A DNA stretch of 64,000 bases from Enchytraeus crypticus (GCA_905160935.1 CAJHZI010000414.1:2481001-2545000), one strand, 5' to 3'; positions 1 to 15,415 are shown, counted from the stretch's first letter. Numbers and translations are program-made. Notes: generated by a model not told the origin, from the letters alone.

Positions 1-4
1 CCAC

Positions 5-3000
5 CTGTCGGCTCATCAGCTGCTCTATGCGCGAAAGCATCACCGGCAACAAAACCTGCCGACAAGCTGCTCACAAACAATCAGCCACAGCTACAGTCAG
101 TCTTTGAATGTCTCAGCGGCTCAGTGCTTAACCGTGCTACGTAACAGTATGAAGTTTCAGTTTGACTTTTTTGAAAAAAAAAACAGTTGGTTGGTGAGCG
201 CCTAAGCTTCAGAAATAGCTACAAAATATTCTATACCCAACCCTACTACAAAAAATTGAATTCAAATGAAAATGATGACGATAAATAAATTTCTAACCAG
301 GAAGTAGAAAGAGATGACTATGCACTAGGTTACTGAAGTAAAGCAGTTTCTGCTTGTTCACTTTATCCCGAGGTATACTGTTGATGAATTCCACCATCAG
401 CTTACTGAAACAGTAACAAAAACACACGTGCTGCCAATCTACTAACACTAACACACAGTTATTCTTGCGATGTAGCACATAGATCGGGGAAGGCTATTGT
501 GAGGTAATTCTCCGTCTTGTACTAGATCTCTCTCTCTCTCTTAGTGCACTGCCTACTGGCAGGTCCATGGTATATAACGCCTCGACTCTTCCCTGTCTTC
601 CGCTTTCATCTTCATTTCCACATATGCGTGGGTCTTTAAATCATCTAGCATACATTTTACTAGGTAAGAAGCAAAAACTTACAAAAGCAGATTATGTTTT
701 CATTTTACGACCAAATCAGCTACATGTAGAAACCTTAAAAACTTTGTAAATTAAGTTTTTTTAATTTTTAGAATTTCCTTTATATTTTTGACATAATTTA
801 GGCTAGGATATGACATCCGGCAAAGCACAAGAAATATTTTCTATCTCTAGATAATGCCTATTACAACAACAACAATCACAACAATTAGAGTGCTACTATC
901 ACCAGTGACAAAATCGAGCACTGCTGAATCAAATCCACGCCGACGAACAAAAAAATTCAAAAACGATGCAAAATCAAAAATCAAGTCCAAAGACCAGAGC
1001 AGTCATGCTCAGCTGATGGTTTTATCTATAATATACACTGTGTTTTTTATAACTGATACCCCAAATTGTTTTAACAATAAAGTCGTAAGAAGTTGACCGA
1101 TGTCCATGAAATTTACAAAACTTGACCAGCAGCCAATTCTACGAAACATAGAGGAATTTCGTTTGAATATCTTTAATAACGTGAAAGTTATAGTTTCGCG
1201 AATATGAGTGGGGTCAGATAAGAAATTTCCAATACAGGATTACGGGCGTGTTATATTTAGCGTAGATTATCTCTATAAAAATACTAGCTAACACGCAATA
1301 TAAAATTTCTGCTATTTGCTATTTTGAAGAGTAATCATTTCTTTTTAAAACGACGTAAAATACGTGTTGATATGTTCTTAATTGACAAAGTTATCGAACT
1401 TTTTATGCATGCATTGCATGAACAGAATAAACGAAGAAGAGGACGCCGCTGCAGTGGCTGCGGTGATAGCAGTTGTACCCAGAACTGCAATGCATGCATT
1501 ACAAGTTCAATAACTTTGTCAATTAAGAACATATCAGCACGTATTTTAAGTTGTTTTAAAAAGAAATGATTGCTCTTCAAATAGCATTAGCAGATACTTT
1601 ATATTGCGTGTTAGCTAGTTTTTTTATAGAGATAATCTATGCTCAAAATAACACGCCCGTAATCCTGTATTGGAAATTTCTTATCTGACCCCACTCATAT
1701 TCGTGAAACTATAACTTTCACGTTATTAAAGATATTCAAATGAAATTTCTCTACGTTTTGTAGAATTGTCTGCTGGTCAAGTGCTGTAAATTTCATGAAC
1801 ATCGGTCAACTTCTTTCGACTTTATTTTTAAAACAATTTGGGGTATCAGTTATAAAAAAACGCAGTGTATATTTAAATAAAACTGTAATAGACAACAAAA
1901 GGCTCGAAATTTACTCTTAACACGTTCTTTTACATGAAAAAAAACAGATAACAGCAACTCATAGGCATAGACGTAAGTACGGACTAAGCCCGTAGCATGT
2001 TGACTAACTTGCCTGACTCAGTAGGTACTAGGTTCTAACGCGCTCACTGCGTCACTGACATGTTTTCGAGAAATGAAACTGACGTTAAACATGATTTTAA
2101 CTCTTATCTGCTATATACAAATTAATACTAAAAACAACAGAATTAGAGTGCTAGTGTCGTCCATGACATCACTGAGTACTATGGCCCCAAATCCAATCCG
2201 ATGAGCAGAGTGTGGGGTTCAAACCACACAAGGAATTCAACCTTAATTAATATTTAATGAGCAGAGGAGTACCTGAAGTCTAGAGGACTATAGACGGTTA
2301 TAATGTCCTCGACTATAGTGGACATGTACTGCAGGCAAGCCTCCTGACAAATAGCTACGTGCTCTCTGGGGTCCCTCATCAGCTGACTGATTGAAACAAA
2401 CAGCTGCTGCAGCGACAGCTCAAACTGCTGCTTACCTCGACTCTCATTCAGTCTGTCAATCAATCATTCAATTAATTGGTCAATCAAGCAATCAATCAAT
2501 CAAATGATCAATAAATCAATCTATCAAATCAATCAATCTATGCAATCAATCGGTCACTCGCTCACTGACTCACTCACTCAAGCACTGACTGACTGATTGA
2601 CTGACTCGTTTGCTCACTCACTCATTCACGCAATCAATAACTTACAAACTCACTGACTCACTCATTCACTCAATCACTCACTCACTAACTCATTCACTCA
2701 CACTCTAACTTACTCACTCAGACCTACTTTATACTTTAACGGACCGCAGTCACTCACTCGGCAAAGAGAATTCTAGATCTGACGATGAACTTGAAGATGT
2801 ATTCGAGAGAGCGAAATGTGAGATGACAGCGAGAAAAGTCTGATGACGTGGCAGGATGCGTGACTGATTTGTCGTCCTTTACGTTGTCCACATAGTGCTT
2901 CAGAGACTCAATTAGTTTGCTGCAAGAAATCAATCAATCAAATATATCGATCATCAAAATTTAGTTCATTTTAATAAGCTGCAAAACTAACTAGATAGGA

Positions 3001-6000
3001 AGTCAAAGAATAAATAAAACTCGCTCATAATAATTTAAATATTGATCGTGAAAATGCAATGCACGTTGTATTGTACAAAATAATAAATAGTATACCACAT
3101 AAACACAAAAATGCTTAGGGTTATATTTATCTAGATGAGCAAAGAGCAGCTATTGATGTCATTAAATGTTAACGTGCCACAAAAGAATATTAAGACTAAA
3201 GAAGTCTAATCTTATATGGTCTTATAGCATTATATACCTGACAAATATAAATGGGCTATTTAAAGTAAAACCTCCGTGAACAATTTTATCATCAACATCA
3301 CCATATTTTTTCCCTTCAATCCCAGTTCCGTTAGGGTCGGGAAGTTTCACTAGGATCTGGATATTCTAGGGTCAGATACTATTTTATACACTTAAACCTA
3401 GGTGCTAAATATATCGTATACAAATGTGTAGAAACCAAGTACAGTAAAATATACATGAAATTGTCAGTTTTTTTTTTTTTTTCATGAATAAATGCTGTAT
3501 TCAAGGATGAGATGAAATAGATGAAAATCACTTCGAGTAGATTAGATCTGAACCACGTTAAAAGGGCGTACAATCTCAGACAGCGGGCGGTACTGAAGAA
3601 CGACTTCGTCAAAGATATCCAACTCAAGTTATTAGTAAGACATATAACAAAACATGCTAAGAATTCTAATAAAATATTTTAAAAGTACATCAACTGATGC
3701 TCGATTCACAGAGTGACGTAAAAATATAAATAAATACTAAGTTTACTAAGTTTAATAAAAAAATAACAAAATTTAATACACAAATTTACTAATTTTAATA
3801 GGCTTCCATAGTATTAGTTCTAGAATTAATCAGTTAGTTGCAGACGAAGTATAGACGCAATCATAACACTAAATCAAACGATGTAAAGATAATAAATAAT
3901 AGCCCCTTAAATACGTATTTAAAAGCAGAAGGCACAACGCCACGTTTATAACGACTAACTTGTAGGCTAATGTAGCACTGAAGTTTTCTTTAATGTAAAC
4001 ATCCAGAACTGGTTTAAACTGGCAGTACTTCTTGTCAGCGATCAAGCCTAGTATAAATATCTGCCGACAAAATATTAACAACATCAAATAAAACCAAACC
4101 TCAACAAAATGTCGATGTCTCAGCAGACATAGTGAGGGAGATTCCACCAGAAAAATCAAATAATTACTTTAATATATGATTAACACTTTTAACAAATTCC
4201 AATTTAAGTAAATAGTACAGATCGATAATACCTAATAAATTTTAATCAGATCAGTAACAAGTCCATAGACTCTCTCTCCCTTAGTGCACTGCTTACTGGC
4301 AGGTCCATGGTATAAAACGCTTCGATTCTGTCTTTCGCGTTCTTCTTCATGACCACATATGAGTGGATCTTTAAACAGTTAAGTCCATAGGCTAGTGATA
4401 GATAAACAGGCATAGAAGTTTCTAATAGTCTTCCCGTGCCGGTAACCTCCGCGAGTTGAAGATGATATGGCATTATTCCTCTATCGCAATGAAATGATAT
4501 CCACATTTAAATCTAGAAAGATTTGACTCATTCACATCTAGAGAGATTGTATAAAATTGGCTCACTATCATATACAGAGATTTATGCTATAAATCCCAAG
4601 AGATCGGAATAATGTCATAATAGAAATGTAACAACATTTTTTCATCTGCTATGGTTGCTATGTGTTTACTTGATATTTACAGCTATGTTAACTGTATTTG
4701 GTATTTGATGTTATGGCTGCTATGTTCGCTAATTGCTGTTATGGTTGCTATGCTAATCAATTGATGAATTGATGTTACTGTGTTTGTCTAGAATAATAAA
4801 AAATTGAATAAAGAAAATGTCAGCATCACGGACGGTGAACTGGGCGAGCAACAGCAACAAGTGTAGTCTTACCACAGCATCAAACACCAGCCCGTCATAG
4901 AGGTCAGACTGTGAGTTCTCCATCAGTATGTTAAACAATGCGTCCAGTGTGTCCTGTAGAAACTATTACGTCAATCAATCAAACAAACAATCGATCAATC
5001 TATGAAACAATCGATCAATTAATCAATCAATCAATCAGTCCATCAGTCAATCAATCAACCAACCAATCAATCAATCAATCAATCAGTCAATCTATTAATG
5101 AATCTCTTAGAAATTCAATTAATGAACCTCTTCGCCAAGATGTTTTTATAGAAACACAAGACATAAAAAAGTCTAATTACGAAATTTAAATATAAACAAA
5201 ATACCACTAAAGGACCATCAATCTGGACTATTTAATTATATAGACAACAACTTACACCAAAGGACTATCAACCTTGACTATTTAAATATAAACAACAACA
5301 TACAATAAAGGTACATCAACCACTATTTAAATATAAACAACAACATACAATAAAGGTACATCAACCACTATTTAAATATAAACAACAATATAGCATTAAA
5401 GGTCCATCAACCTTGACTATTTCCTCTCCATCGACCGAAAGAAAATTTCGCAGATGTTTCTCAAGATTCTGAGGATTATCCCTCCACTTTAATAGACTCA
5501 TCAGATTTACTGTCAACACATCGATCAATCAATTCATCACTGAATCACTAGAAAAATTCATAAATAAATTAGTCAATCATAAATCAATCATCATCATCAT
5601 CTTCTCTTGAATCCCTGCTTTTCTAGGGTCTGGATAAGAAAATTTTGTAGCAATATCTGCAGCCAAGGCGCTCACAAACCGAATGCCCTTTCTGATGTTG
5701 GCTTGGATCTTAGTGCTTTGTCGCCTTCTACGACACGTGCGATCCTCGACTGATTCTTTAGCAACCCGGACACAACAACACGGGTAGTGCAATATTGATT
5801 GAGTCAATCAATCATTAAATAGGTATATCAGAGAGTCAATTAAACAGTCAACCAGTCTATGACAGAATATGTTCTTAATCAGTAAATAAAAAAACAAGTC
5901 GATAAATATCTGAAATGAGGAAAATACTGAAAGCATTACACTATTTTATTTAACATTTTGCAATTCTGCCACATGCCACTAACATACCGCTCATTAATTC

Positions 6001-8229
6001 ATGAATTGTGGTTAATGTCCTAAATCACGTCGACATAGAACAAAACAATAATAGCATAGAACTACACCCCTAGTTCAATATCTGACTGAAGTTGGTCAAC
6101 ACCAACAGTCTAGAATTGAACGACATTAAATAAATAGCAATCGACTGACACTGCAGTAAAGAGTCAGATACCAAATTGGTAAAGTCTTGAAAAATAAATG
6201 AAATTTACATTCCTATTTCTTCATACTCCGCTATTCCACTAATTAATTGATTCATTTAATGTTTAATATTTAATAGAGCATATCATGCTAAGGCATCTCT
6301 ATACTTTAGAACAGTTACGGTAAACAAGCAATATACAATAAAATGCACACAGTAAACATCACTACATTATCAAATAACTATCATATGTAACATTGCTTAG
6401 ATATCGTAATCTGAGAGATTTATCAGTGAGCAGAATTTATATGGAATTTACACTTATACATATCGGTTATTAAGTTAGAATTTCTGGCTAATATCGATAA
6501 ACCTTAGAGTAATGAATCATATGGCACAACTCAGGTAGATACCATTGTGCGTCAGTTTCGTTGAACAGACGAGTGTATGCATCTGGAACATGTCGTTCGT
6601 GTTGAGTTGAAATGGGCCGTTAGCTCCCAGCTGAAGCTGCTTCAACGGGGTGCCTACTGGATGACCGAACTTGGGCAGTTCAGACTGGGAGGATGGTAGA
6701 GACAGGTAGCCGCGTGATGACTCGTCAGCTTTCTTCCAGTCAATCTGAGCACAGCATCCGTTTAATCTGTGTATGCTATTAATTTGTTTTGATTCAGTTG
6801 ATTTAACCTATTATTACTCTTATTTATAATAATAATAATAATAATAATTATTATTATTATTATTATTGCCCTGTAGGCCTTATATTAATTCCCTTTGAAT
6901 GGGTGATGAATTGTTGGCTAGAAAGAATTCAGTGTGGCCTCCTGACTTCAAGATATGTTTGTTATTGTATTTTGTAGACGTACTATATGGCTGTTACTGA
7001 TAGTAATAAATATTATATTAAATCATATAATATTATTATAAATCATCGTCGTCGTCGTCGTCATCATCATCAGCTCTTGAATCCAACTTAAATGAGGGCT
7101 AGGATACGAAAGACCTTTTTTCAATTCTCCTTAGCAATTTAGAAGCAATTTCTGGAGCCTACGCGTTCACAAACCGAATGTCCATTCTGGTATTGGTTTC
7201 GATCTAGTGCTTTGTCGCTTTCAACGATACTTGAAATCATTTATAAATGAATAAGAAAACTGCTTAATCAGATGCTCATACAATTCGATGCCTGAAGCAA
7301 CACTAAAAAGAAAAATAAGAAAAAGGAGGACATTTTGTCTACAACGACACAAATGCAAATAAATACACTTAAAAGGAATTCAATTCAATTCAGTTTGATA
7401 AGTAAAAGTAAAATATATATATCACTTTTCAATACCACATGTTTACACCGCTAGGCAATTTAGTCCATTTTCCATATAACCTGTCCAGTGAATGTCCGAG
7501 ATTTTACTCTCAGATCAACGCGGCTGGGATTCGAACCCACGAGGGTTCAATTCACCTCAGGTTCTGTCATTTAAAGCTTCATGACGTTACCCCTACGATA
7601 TTAAGACATTCAAAGCTTTTGCAAGAACAAAGGGGTCATTCAACCCTGTAGAGTTCACATATAAGACATACAAACAAGAGGATGAATAAGGAATGAAGAG
7701 AAGAGTACCTTATAAACAAAGAGGTCGTGCATAGTATCATCCAGGGTTGTTCCGTCATCATTCATCAGCTTTATAAAACTCATCGCAAAAGCTTTCTCAA
7801 CCTTATCCTTAGCTGATATCAATCAATCAATCCAGCGATCAATCAATTAATCAATCAATTAATCGATCAATCAGTCAATCAAACGATCGTTCATTAAATA
7901 TATTATTCATTAAATCAAAAATTCAATCAATCAATTAATTAATCAATCAATCAATCCGCAAATCAGTCAATCAATCTATCGGTCAGTAAATAATAGACAA
8001 TATTGATATGAAGAAGATAATAATTTTAGAAAGATATGATATGAGGAAGTCAACAGGAAACCACTCAGAAGCCGTACTTTTCCCAAGCTATAGGCTACAT
8101 AAGGTGATGGATAAAGCATAGACTTTGTGAAGGGATTAACTTGTTGATCTAAGAAGTGCTCTTATGGAGCATGAAACCAGACTGTGAGTATGATATGTAC
8201 CTTGAACCTGCCATTTGGCAGTGCATTGA

Positions 8230-8286
<57 letters not shown>

Positions 8287-11200
8287 TGATTAAATACCTT
8301 CAGAAGATGGTCGATGCCTCATCATAAACTTGAGATGACAGCCATGGAACTCGTGTATAGGTATGTCGAGCTGTGCATATCAATCAATTATTTAACCTAA
8401 AGCATCCACTATACGTATACAGTTCATACTTATCTGTATCAGCTGTTTATCTGCATTAGTTTATCTGTATAGCTGTTTATCTGTATCAGCTGTTCATCTG
8501 TAGCAGTTGTTTATCTGTATCAGCTGTTTATCTGTAGCAGTTGTTTATCTGCATCAGCTGTTTATCTGTATCAGTTGTTTATCTGTATCAGCTGTTTATA
8601 TGTATCAGCTGTTTATCTGTATTAGTTTATCTGTATAGCTGTTTATCTGTATCACCTGTTTATCTGTATCAGCTGTTTATCTGTATAACTGTTTATCTGT
8701 ATCAGCTGTTTATCTGTATTAGTTTATCTGTATAGCTGTTTATCTGTAGCAGTTGTTTATCTGCATCAGCTGTTTATCTGTATCAGTTGTTTATCTGTAT
8801 CAGCTGTTTATATGTATCAGCTGTTTATCTGTATTAGTTTATCTGTATCAGCTGTTTATATGTATCAGCTGTTTATCTGCATCAGCTGTTTATCTGTATC
8901 GGCTGTTTATCTGTATCAGCTGTTTATCTGTATTAGTTTATCTGTATAGCTGTTTATCTGTATCAGCTGTTCATCTGTAGCAGTTGTTTATCTGCATCAG
9001 CTGTTTATCTGTATCAGTTGTTTATCTGTATCAGCTGTTTATATGTATCAGCTGTTTATCTGTATTAGTTTATCTGTATCAGCTGTTTATATGTATCAGC
9101 TGTTTATCTGCATCAGCTGTTTATCTGTATCGGCTGTTTATCTGTATCAGCTGTTTATCTGTATTAGTTTATCTGTACAGCTGATTATCTGTATCAGCTG
9201 TTCATCTGTAGCAGTTGTTTATCTGTATCAGCTGTTTATCTGTAGCAGTTATTTATCTGTATCAGCTGTTTATATGTATCAGCTGTTTATCTGCATCAGC
9301 TGTTTATCTGTATCAGCTGTTTATCTGTATCAGCTGTTTATCTGTATCACCTGTTTATCTGTATCAGCTGTTTATCTGTATCAGCTGTTTATCTGTATCA
9401 GCTGTTTATCTGCATCAGCTGTTTATCTGTATCAGCTGTTTATATGTATCAGCTGTTTATCTGCATCAGCTGTTTATCTGTATCAGCTGTTTATCTGCAT
9501 CAGCTGTTTATCTGTATCAGCTGTTTATCTGTATCAGCTGTTTATCTGTATACAGCATTAGACAAGAGAGTAGATTCCCAGTTCATGATCAGGAACCAGC
9601 AAAAAATAAAGTATCATTCTGACGGTAGAATATTTACACCTTTACAGCACAAAAAAGACCTATAAAGTAACTTAATATATTTAACTTTACAATATTCTGA
9701 AGCAGTCACGCAATAGATTAACGTAGTTTCGTCTCTTTACCAAGATTAAGCTACGTATTACAATCAGAAGCTTACTATGTTTTACTTAAGTTTTCTTAAC
9801 ATTTAATAATTAGTAGGCCTACTAATATTATAAATATTATATTGCTACAATATATTCCAATCCCCGACCCTAGTTAAACTGAAAGGAAAATGACTAACAT
9901 TATTATAACAGTATTAAAATGTGGAATTTAAATTTTTCATTGCTTCAGAATTTAAATTTTAATATTGATAATAATAATAATAATGAACCTATTACAGAGC
10001 AAACCGGCGATAATAGAGAGACCTCTTTTCTTTGGCAAAGGCTTTCCATGACTTTGCAAAGAAATTAATACAGTCTGCTTCAGCAATTCTTTTAAGCCGA
10101 CTGATGGCCTCGAGTAGCCGGGCGGCGATTCAGTACGTATTGCTCGAATCGTTTTTATCAAACTTTGCATTCTTTATATGAGAAGTAAATAAAATAATAA
10201 ATAACACTAATAATAATAATAAGTGTAAGTATATTTAAAAAACGTATGATATACTTATATGTATACTTATAAGTGTATTTCCAATGCCTTTGCTATACGG
10301 ATAAATAGGCAAATGGCTTACCTTAATGGTCTCGTTCCACTTAGGTTTATCCTCGTGATAGTATATAATGCACTTGTACTCGCTCACTTTCTCACTTCCA
10401 GCTCCCTCGCTGATCACGTTCTGTAAACGATTAGATACAATAAAATCCTAGAGCGTTATAAAATTCTGACGAATTACAAAATTCAACAGAATTCTCAAAT
10501 TCTGACGAATTATAAAATTAGCAGTAGTATAGAATATAAAGAGCTGAATAAATTAAATTAATCGTTTGAATTGTATTTTAGAATAACATAACTCGAAAAC
10601 AGTAACCTCCTCTAAGGATCTATACCAAGGGTCACTCGTTCTCTAATAGGTCGAGAATATAAAAGACTATTGTATATAATGATAAAGTAGTAATATATTT
10701 TATATATTACAAAATTCTGCAAAATCATAAAATTCTATAGAAATTTCGTTAAGTTGGTTTTTGTGAGCTTGGATACACATACAACAAACAACCGAACGAA
10801 AATTCAATTATGATTCAGTTATTTAAATTCAGTTAATAGGAAACGTTACACGTTAGTTTTCGCATCACAAGCGTACATAGACAGATGATGCAAGAGGGTT
10901 TGGAACACGTGGATTCTTGATAATAATACCTACGTATGTTTATACGCATATTTATATTTTATTTTTATACGTATATCTGTACCTACGATTGTAAGTGTTG
11001 CTTGCTCACATCGGTGTGCAGAAGAGCATACTATTTGATAGAGACAAAAAATAGAGATCGACAAGAGACAGATCACTCTCTTAGTGCACTGCTTACTGGC
11101 AGGTCCATGGCATCTAACGACTCTTCTCTGTCTACACTATATACCTTAAGAAACAGACAGTGAACTAATAATTTAATTTTCTTCCTTAGGAGAAATTCTC

Positions 11201-11944
11201 TTGATTTACGCGTGAATTCGTCATGGGCAAATTAGGAAGACTTCAAATAATTCTAACCTGAATTATTTCGCCATCTTTGTTGCATACCACTACAGATATT
11301 TCTATGTTCTTGTCGGCAACCTTTCCGCCCTTGCGAAATTCACCCTGCAGTATGGTCACGTAGAAGTCGTTTCGAACATCACCTGAAACATTATTAACAT
11401 CAGCATCATCTTCCCTTGAATCTCAATCCACCTAGAGTCGTGATACGAATGGACTGTCTCAAATCCTCTCTGTCCTAAATCATATCATCAGTTAATCACC
11501 TATTTGAGACTTTTTCAATTCGTTTAAATTTTTGTAGCAATTTCTGGAGCCTAGGCGCTCACCAACCGAATGCCCTTTCTGACGTTGGCATAGATCCTAG
11601 TGCTTTAGTCGCCGGTCGATCAATTCTTCAAACATCCCGTACGTAACACGGGGAAGAAACATTATTAACATTATAAACAAAACTACATTAACTCCACTCA
11701 TAGTTATTTAACTAGTTAGTGTCACCGTCTTTATCAACAATGGCCATAAAGAACATTCTATAACGTGCTTTGTCACAATTGAACAAGATAAACATTTTTA
11801 CAAGATTAATATATGAGGGAGGGGGTATTTTTATAGATATAGTTTATCAGACGTGATTCACTTATTGATCGATGGAGTGCTCTTCATGGAGCGCGACGGC
11901 AGACAGAGAAGGAATATGTACTTTGGACCTGCCACTAGACAGAA

Positions 11945-12043
<99 letters not shown>

Positions 12044-12635
12044 GAGAGAGAGAGAGAGTGAGAGAGAGAGAGATGACAGATGGTAATGATTATTATAATT
12101 ATATCTAGAACATAATAACAATAATAACAACATTTCAAGTGCTACTGGCATCACTGACAACATCGAGCACTATTGAGACAAATCCAAGCCAGTGAGCAAA
12201 AACAAGGTAAAAAAGGTGGAAATTACAAAATCCAAAATATCACTCCAAAGTTAGAACCTGGCATTATGACGTCAGGAAAGCCCATCTTTCTTGCAACTGC
12301 AGTAGAATTCGCTACCAAATGAGGATACTCCTGCTTTACCTAAATAAATACGAAGACAATACAGTAGAGCGACGTTCATGATTGCATCCAGTACTGCTAC
12401 AAGATAATCCCTCAGTGAGGCTGAACGATTACCAAGCTAAACACCATCATGCTCCCTTAGAAAAATGATCAGCTCGTTTTAAAGATCTTCAAAGAATTGA
12501 AATATTAATTATAAAAGTAAAAATATTTATTTGCCACTCAATTAATAACGATGCTTCTGGTCATTAACATCAAAGTCAACTGCCGTTGCTGAATCTTTAT
12601 TGGAAAGCTAATTAATTAATTAGCTAATTTAATTT

Positions 12636-12720
<85 letters not shown>

Positions 12721-15377
12721 GTGTGGAAGTATGCGAGTTTGTGCGGATTTGTACCAGATTCAAAAATAAGAATAACTTTACAATCTACAACACAATAAAA
12801 TTAAAGTAAAATAAAATAAAGAGTTCAATAAAATCAAAATTACATCTGAAATCCCTACAAAAACTGTTATTTATCATAAACCTTAACCTTTATTCGCATC
12901 TATTCGGTCTACTCGTATCCCTACCCTAGTTACACTGGGATTTAAGGGAAGATGACGATGATGATTTTGATCATAAACTTTGACTGGAATTAAGAAGAAA
13001 GAAGACGCACCAGATAACATAGCAATCAACAGTAACAGAATAGCGGAGTAAAGAACACCGTACAACAGTGATACTGAATGGAGTTAGTTTCGAATTTCGG
13101 TTAAAACTATATATACAGTAGAATATAATTTAACTTTTCTACGAAGAACTTCGGATGAAGAAAATACAGGCCACAAACTGACGTTAAACTTGGCTTTGGC
13201 ATTTTTGGCGTTGTATTTACAATATAATCATTTTAATAACGAAAATATTATACATAAATTATTACAATGAACATAAAAATAGTTATTTTCAGAGTTTCTA
13301 TAACGCAAGATATTAAATTAAAACATTTTATAGAAACCATGAAGACCGGACACCGGCCATGACACCGCTATAGAAATTGTCGAAGGTTATTATTATTATT
13401 ATTTTTTTATTATATTTTTTTACCCCGGTAGTAAAGAACCCGAGGTGTGATAAAAACGATTCGAGCAATACATGCTGAATCGCCGCCCGGCTACTCGAGG
13501 TTATCTAGCTGCTTTAAAGAGTTGCTGAAGCAGACTGCATTAAGTCTTGGCAAAGTTATGGAAAGCCTTTGCCAAAGAAAAGAGGTTTCTTTGTTATTAT
13601 TGTCATTATTATTATTATTATTATTATTATAATTATTATTCACCTGCGCTGGATCACCCATAAGTTTTCTCATCGTTACCCACAAGCCCTGACCCTTGTG
13701 ATTGATGTCTTTGGCAGTGATAGCTCTTCTAATGATGGCATCCATGAAGTCTTTGTCCCCACATCTACGATAACAGACTTCTCAAGTAGTAATAGGTGAC
13801 TTAGTCAAAATTGAGAAAAGCAAGTGCACCACCGGGTTTGTGCTATTTCCCCAGCTGGCAGGGTTTTATTCCCAACTAATTATTCTTAACTAATTATTCC
13901 TACGAAATTAACTATTCCTAACCCTAACCTCCAACCCCTTACCCTAACCCTAACCAAATTCACATGAAACTAATAAATTGAGTTAAACTTTAACAAACAA
14001 AAGTGGCTCGATCCAGAATTGAACCCCGAACCCATGATCTAAAGCCTAGCACCTATACCACTGAACCACTGAGCCTTCCCGTAGAAAGCAGTTGAATAGA
14101 TAATGTCAACATATCGCACTAGAAAATCGTAATCGTCTGTAACTATAATCAACATAAACCCTGACTTGGGGTAATGGCATACAGTTTTGATGCAGATTTA
14201 GCCACAAATGTACAGCCATTAATACTGCATATAACTTACTGAAGAAAAGGTATGAAGTATTGCTTTTCTTCATCAGCATCTTGGGTTCCCTTCAGCACGT
14301 CAGTGACCTCGATGGCCGCCACGCCAAATGGTCTGCGCATGCCCTTAGCCTGTTTCTTGCTCTCAGGCTCCTTCAAATCCATTCTTCCTATCAATCAATC
14401 AATCAATCAATCAATTAATCAATTAATAAATCAATCAATTAATCAATCAATCAATTAATCAATCAATCAATCAATAAAATATTAATACAGCAAATCAACC
14501 TCCAATGAATATTATAAATATTGCTTATGATAAATATTAAACAAATTAATAATACATTATAAAACTCAGGCTCCTTCAAATTCATTCCTCCTTTAGGATT
14601 ACATACAAATTATTATGAAGGACATAGGAATAAATATATTCACAAAAAATATTTTTTTGTATAGACCTAAAAAACATTAATAAAAGGTGTTTACTTTGAA
14701 AAATCGCCTAATGTATTATTTCATTCGTAGAAGCGGCGCCACTGTGCATCATAAAATTGATTGCTTTGCGGAAGACAACTGCAATGTAATATATGCTTAA
14801 AATGTAATATATCCTCTCTCGATATTCTATCTACACGTACATTATCTGTAAATTAAGACATATGTTTATCATCATTTGACAATAAATTGAAATATAATAT
14901 TTTCTGTAATTAATTAAAATACCATTATTTTAATAAATGAAGAATTGCATAATAAATAATTTCTGTAACACAAGTTATTAAAGTACAGCAATCTAAAGAG
15001 ACCAAGAGGTAAGACATTAGCCTGAGCCGGATCACCATAAGTTTTCTCATAGTAACCCACATGCCAGATCATACAAGCATCCAGTAAAGCACACTTAGCA
15101 CACTTGCGCCAATACAGCGTCCAAATGCCACTCTGACTTATTACTGTTATTATTAAAACCGTAAATCTTTGTCGGATGTCTTACCAACTTCGCCACAGGC
15201 TCCAACCAGTAACGACTGCTAAATAATTATTGTTAAATAATAGCATCATTACTAATTATTACTATTAATATTATTTTACAATGCTATAAGATATTGACAA
15301 CAGTGTTAAATCCACATATTACATTTCGCTGTATCACAAATGCTGAGCAGCTATTCAAGCAATATCACTGCATCAAA

Positions 15378-15415
<38 letters not shown>

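Noticed and set aside
1324..1580. Paired 81-codon frames on both strands with Cys-rich middles
   Set aside because: The two proteins are nearly the same because the locus is palindromic; no domain is recognised.
3535..3630. Minus-strand frame reading [16 protein letters not shown], faintly like the DOCK segment [14 protein letters not shown]
   Set aside because: Only scattered similarity, no usable donor, and the exon model is already complete and in phase without it; perhaps an ancient relic, but not supportable.
8430..9553. CRISPR-like regular repeats
   Set aside because: Units are contiguous with no unique spacers, and the locus is in a eukaryotic intron.
8541..9665. Overlapping open frames rich in [10 protein letters not shown]
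   Set aside because: Readings of the 17-bp minisatellite in three frames, with no start context or family resemblance.
11858..12163. Ser-Leu and Arg-Glu repeat proteins
   Set aside because: Dinucleotide GA/CT tract.
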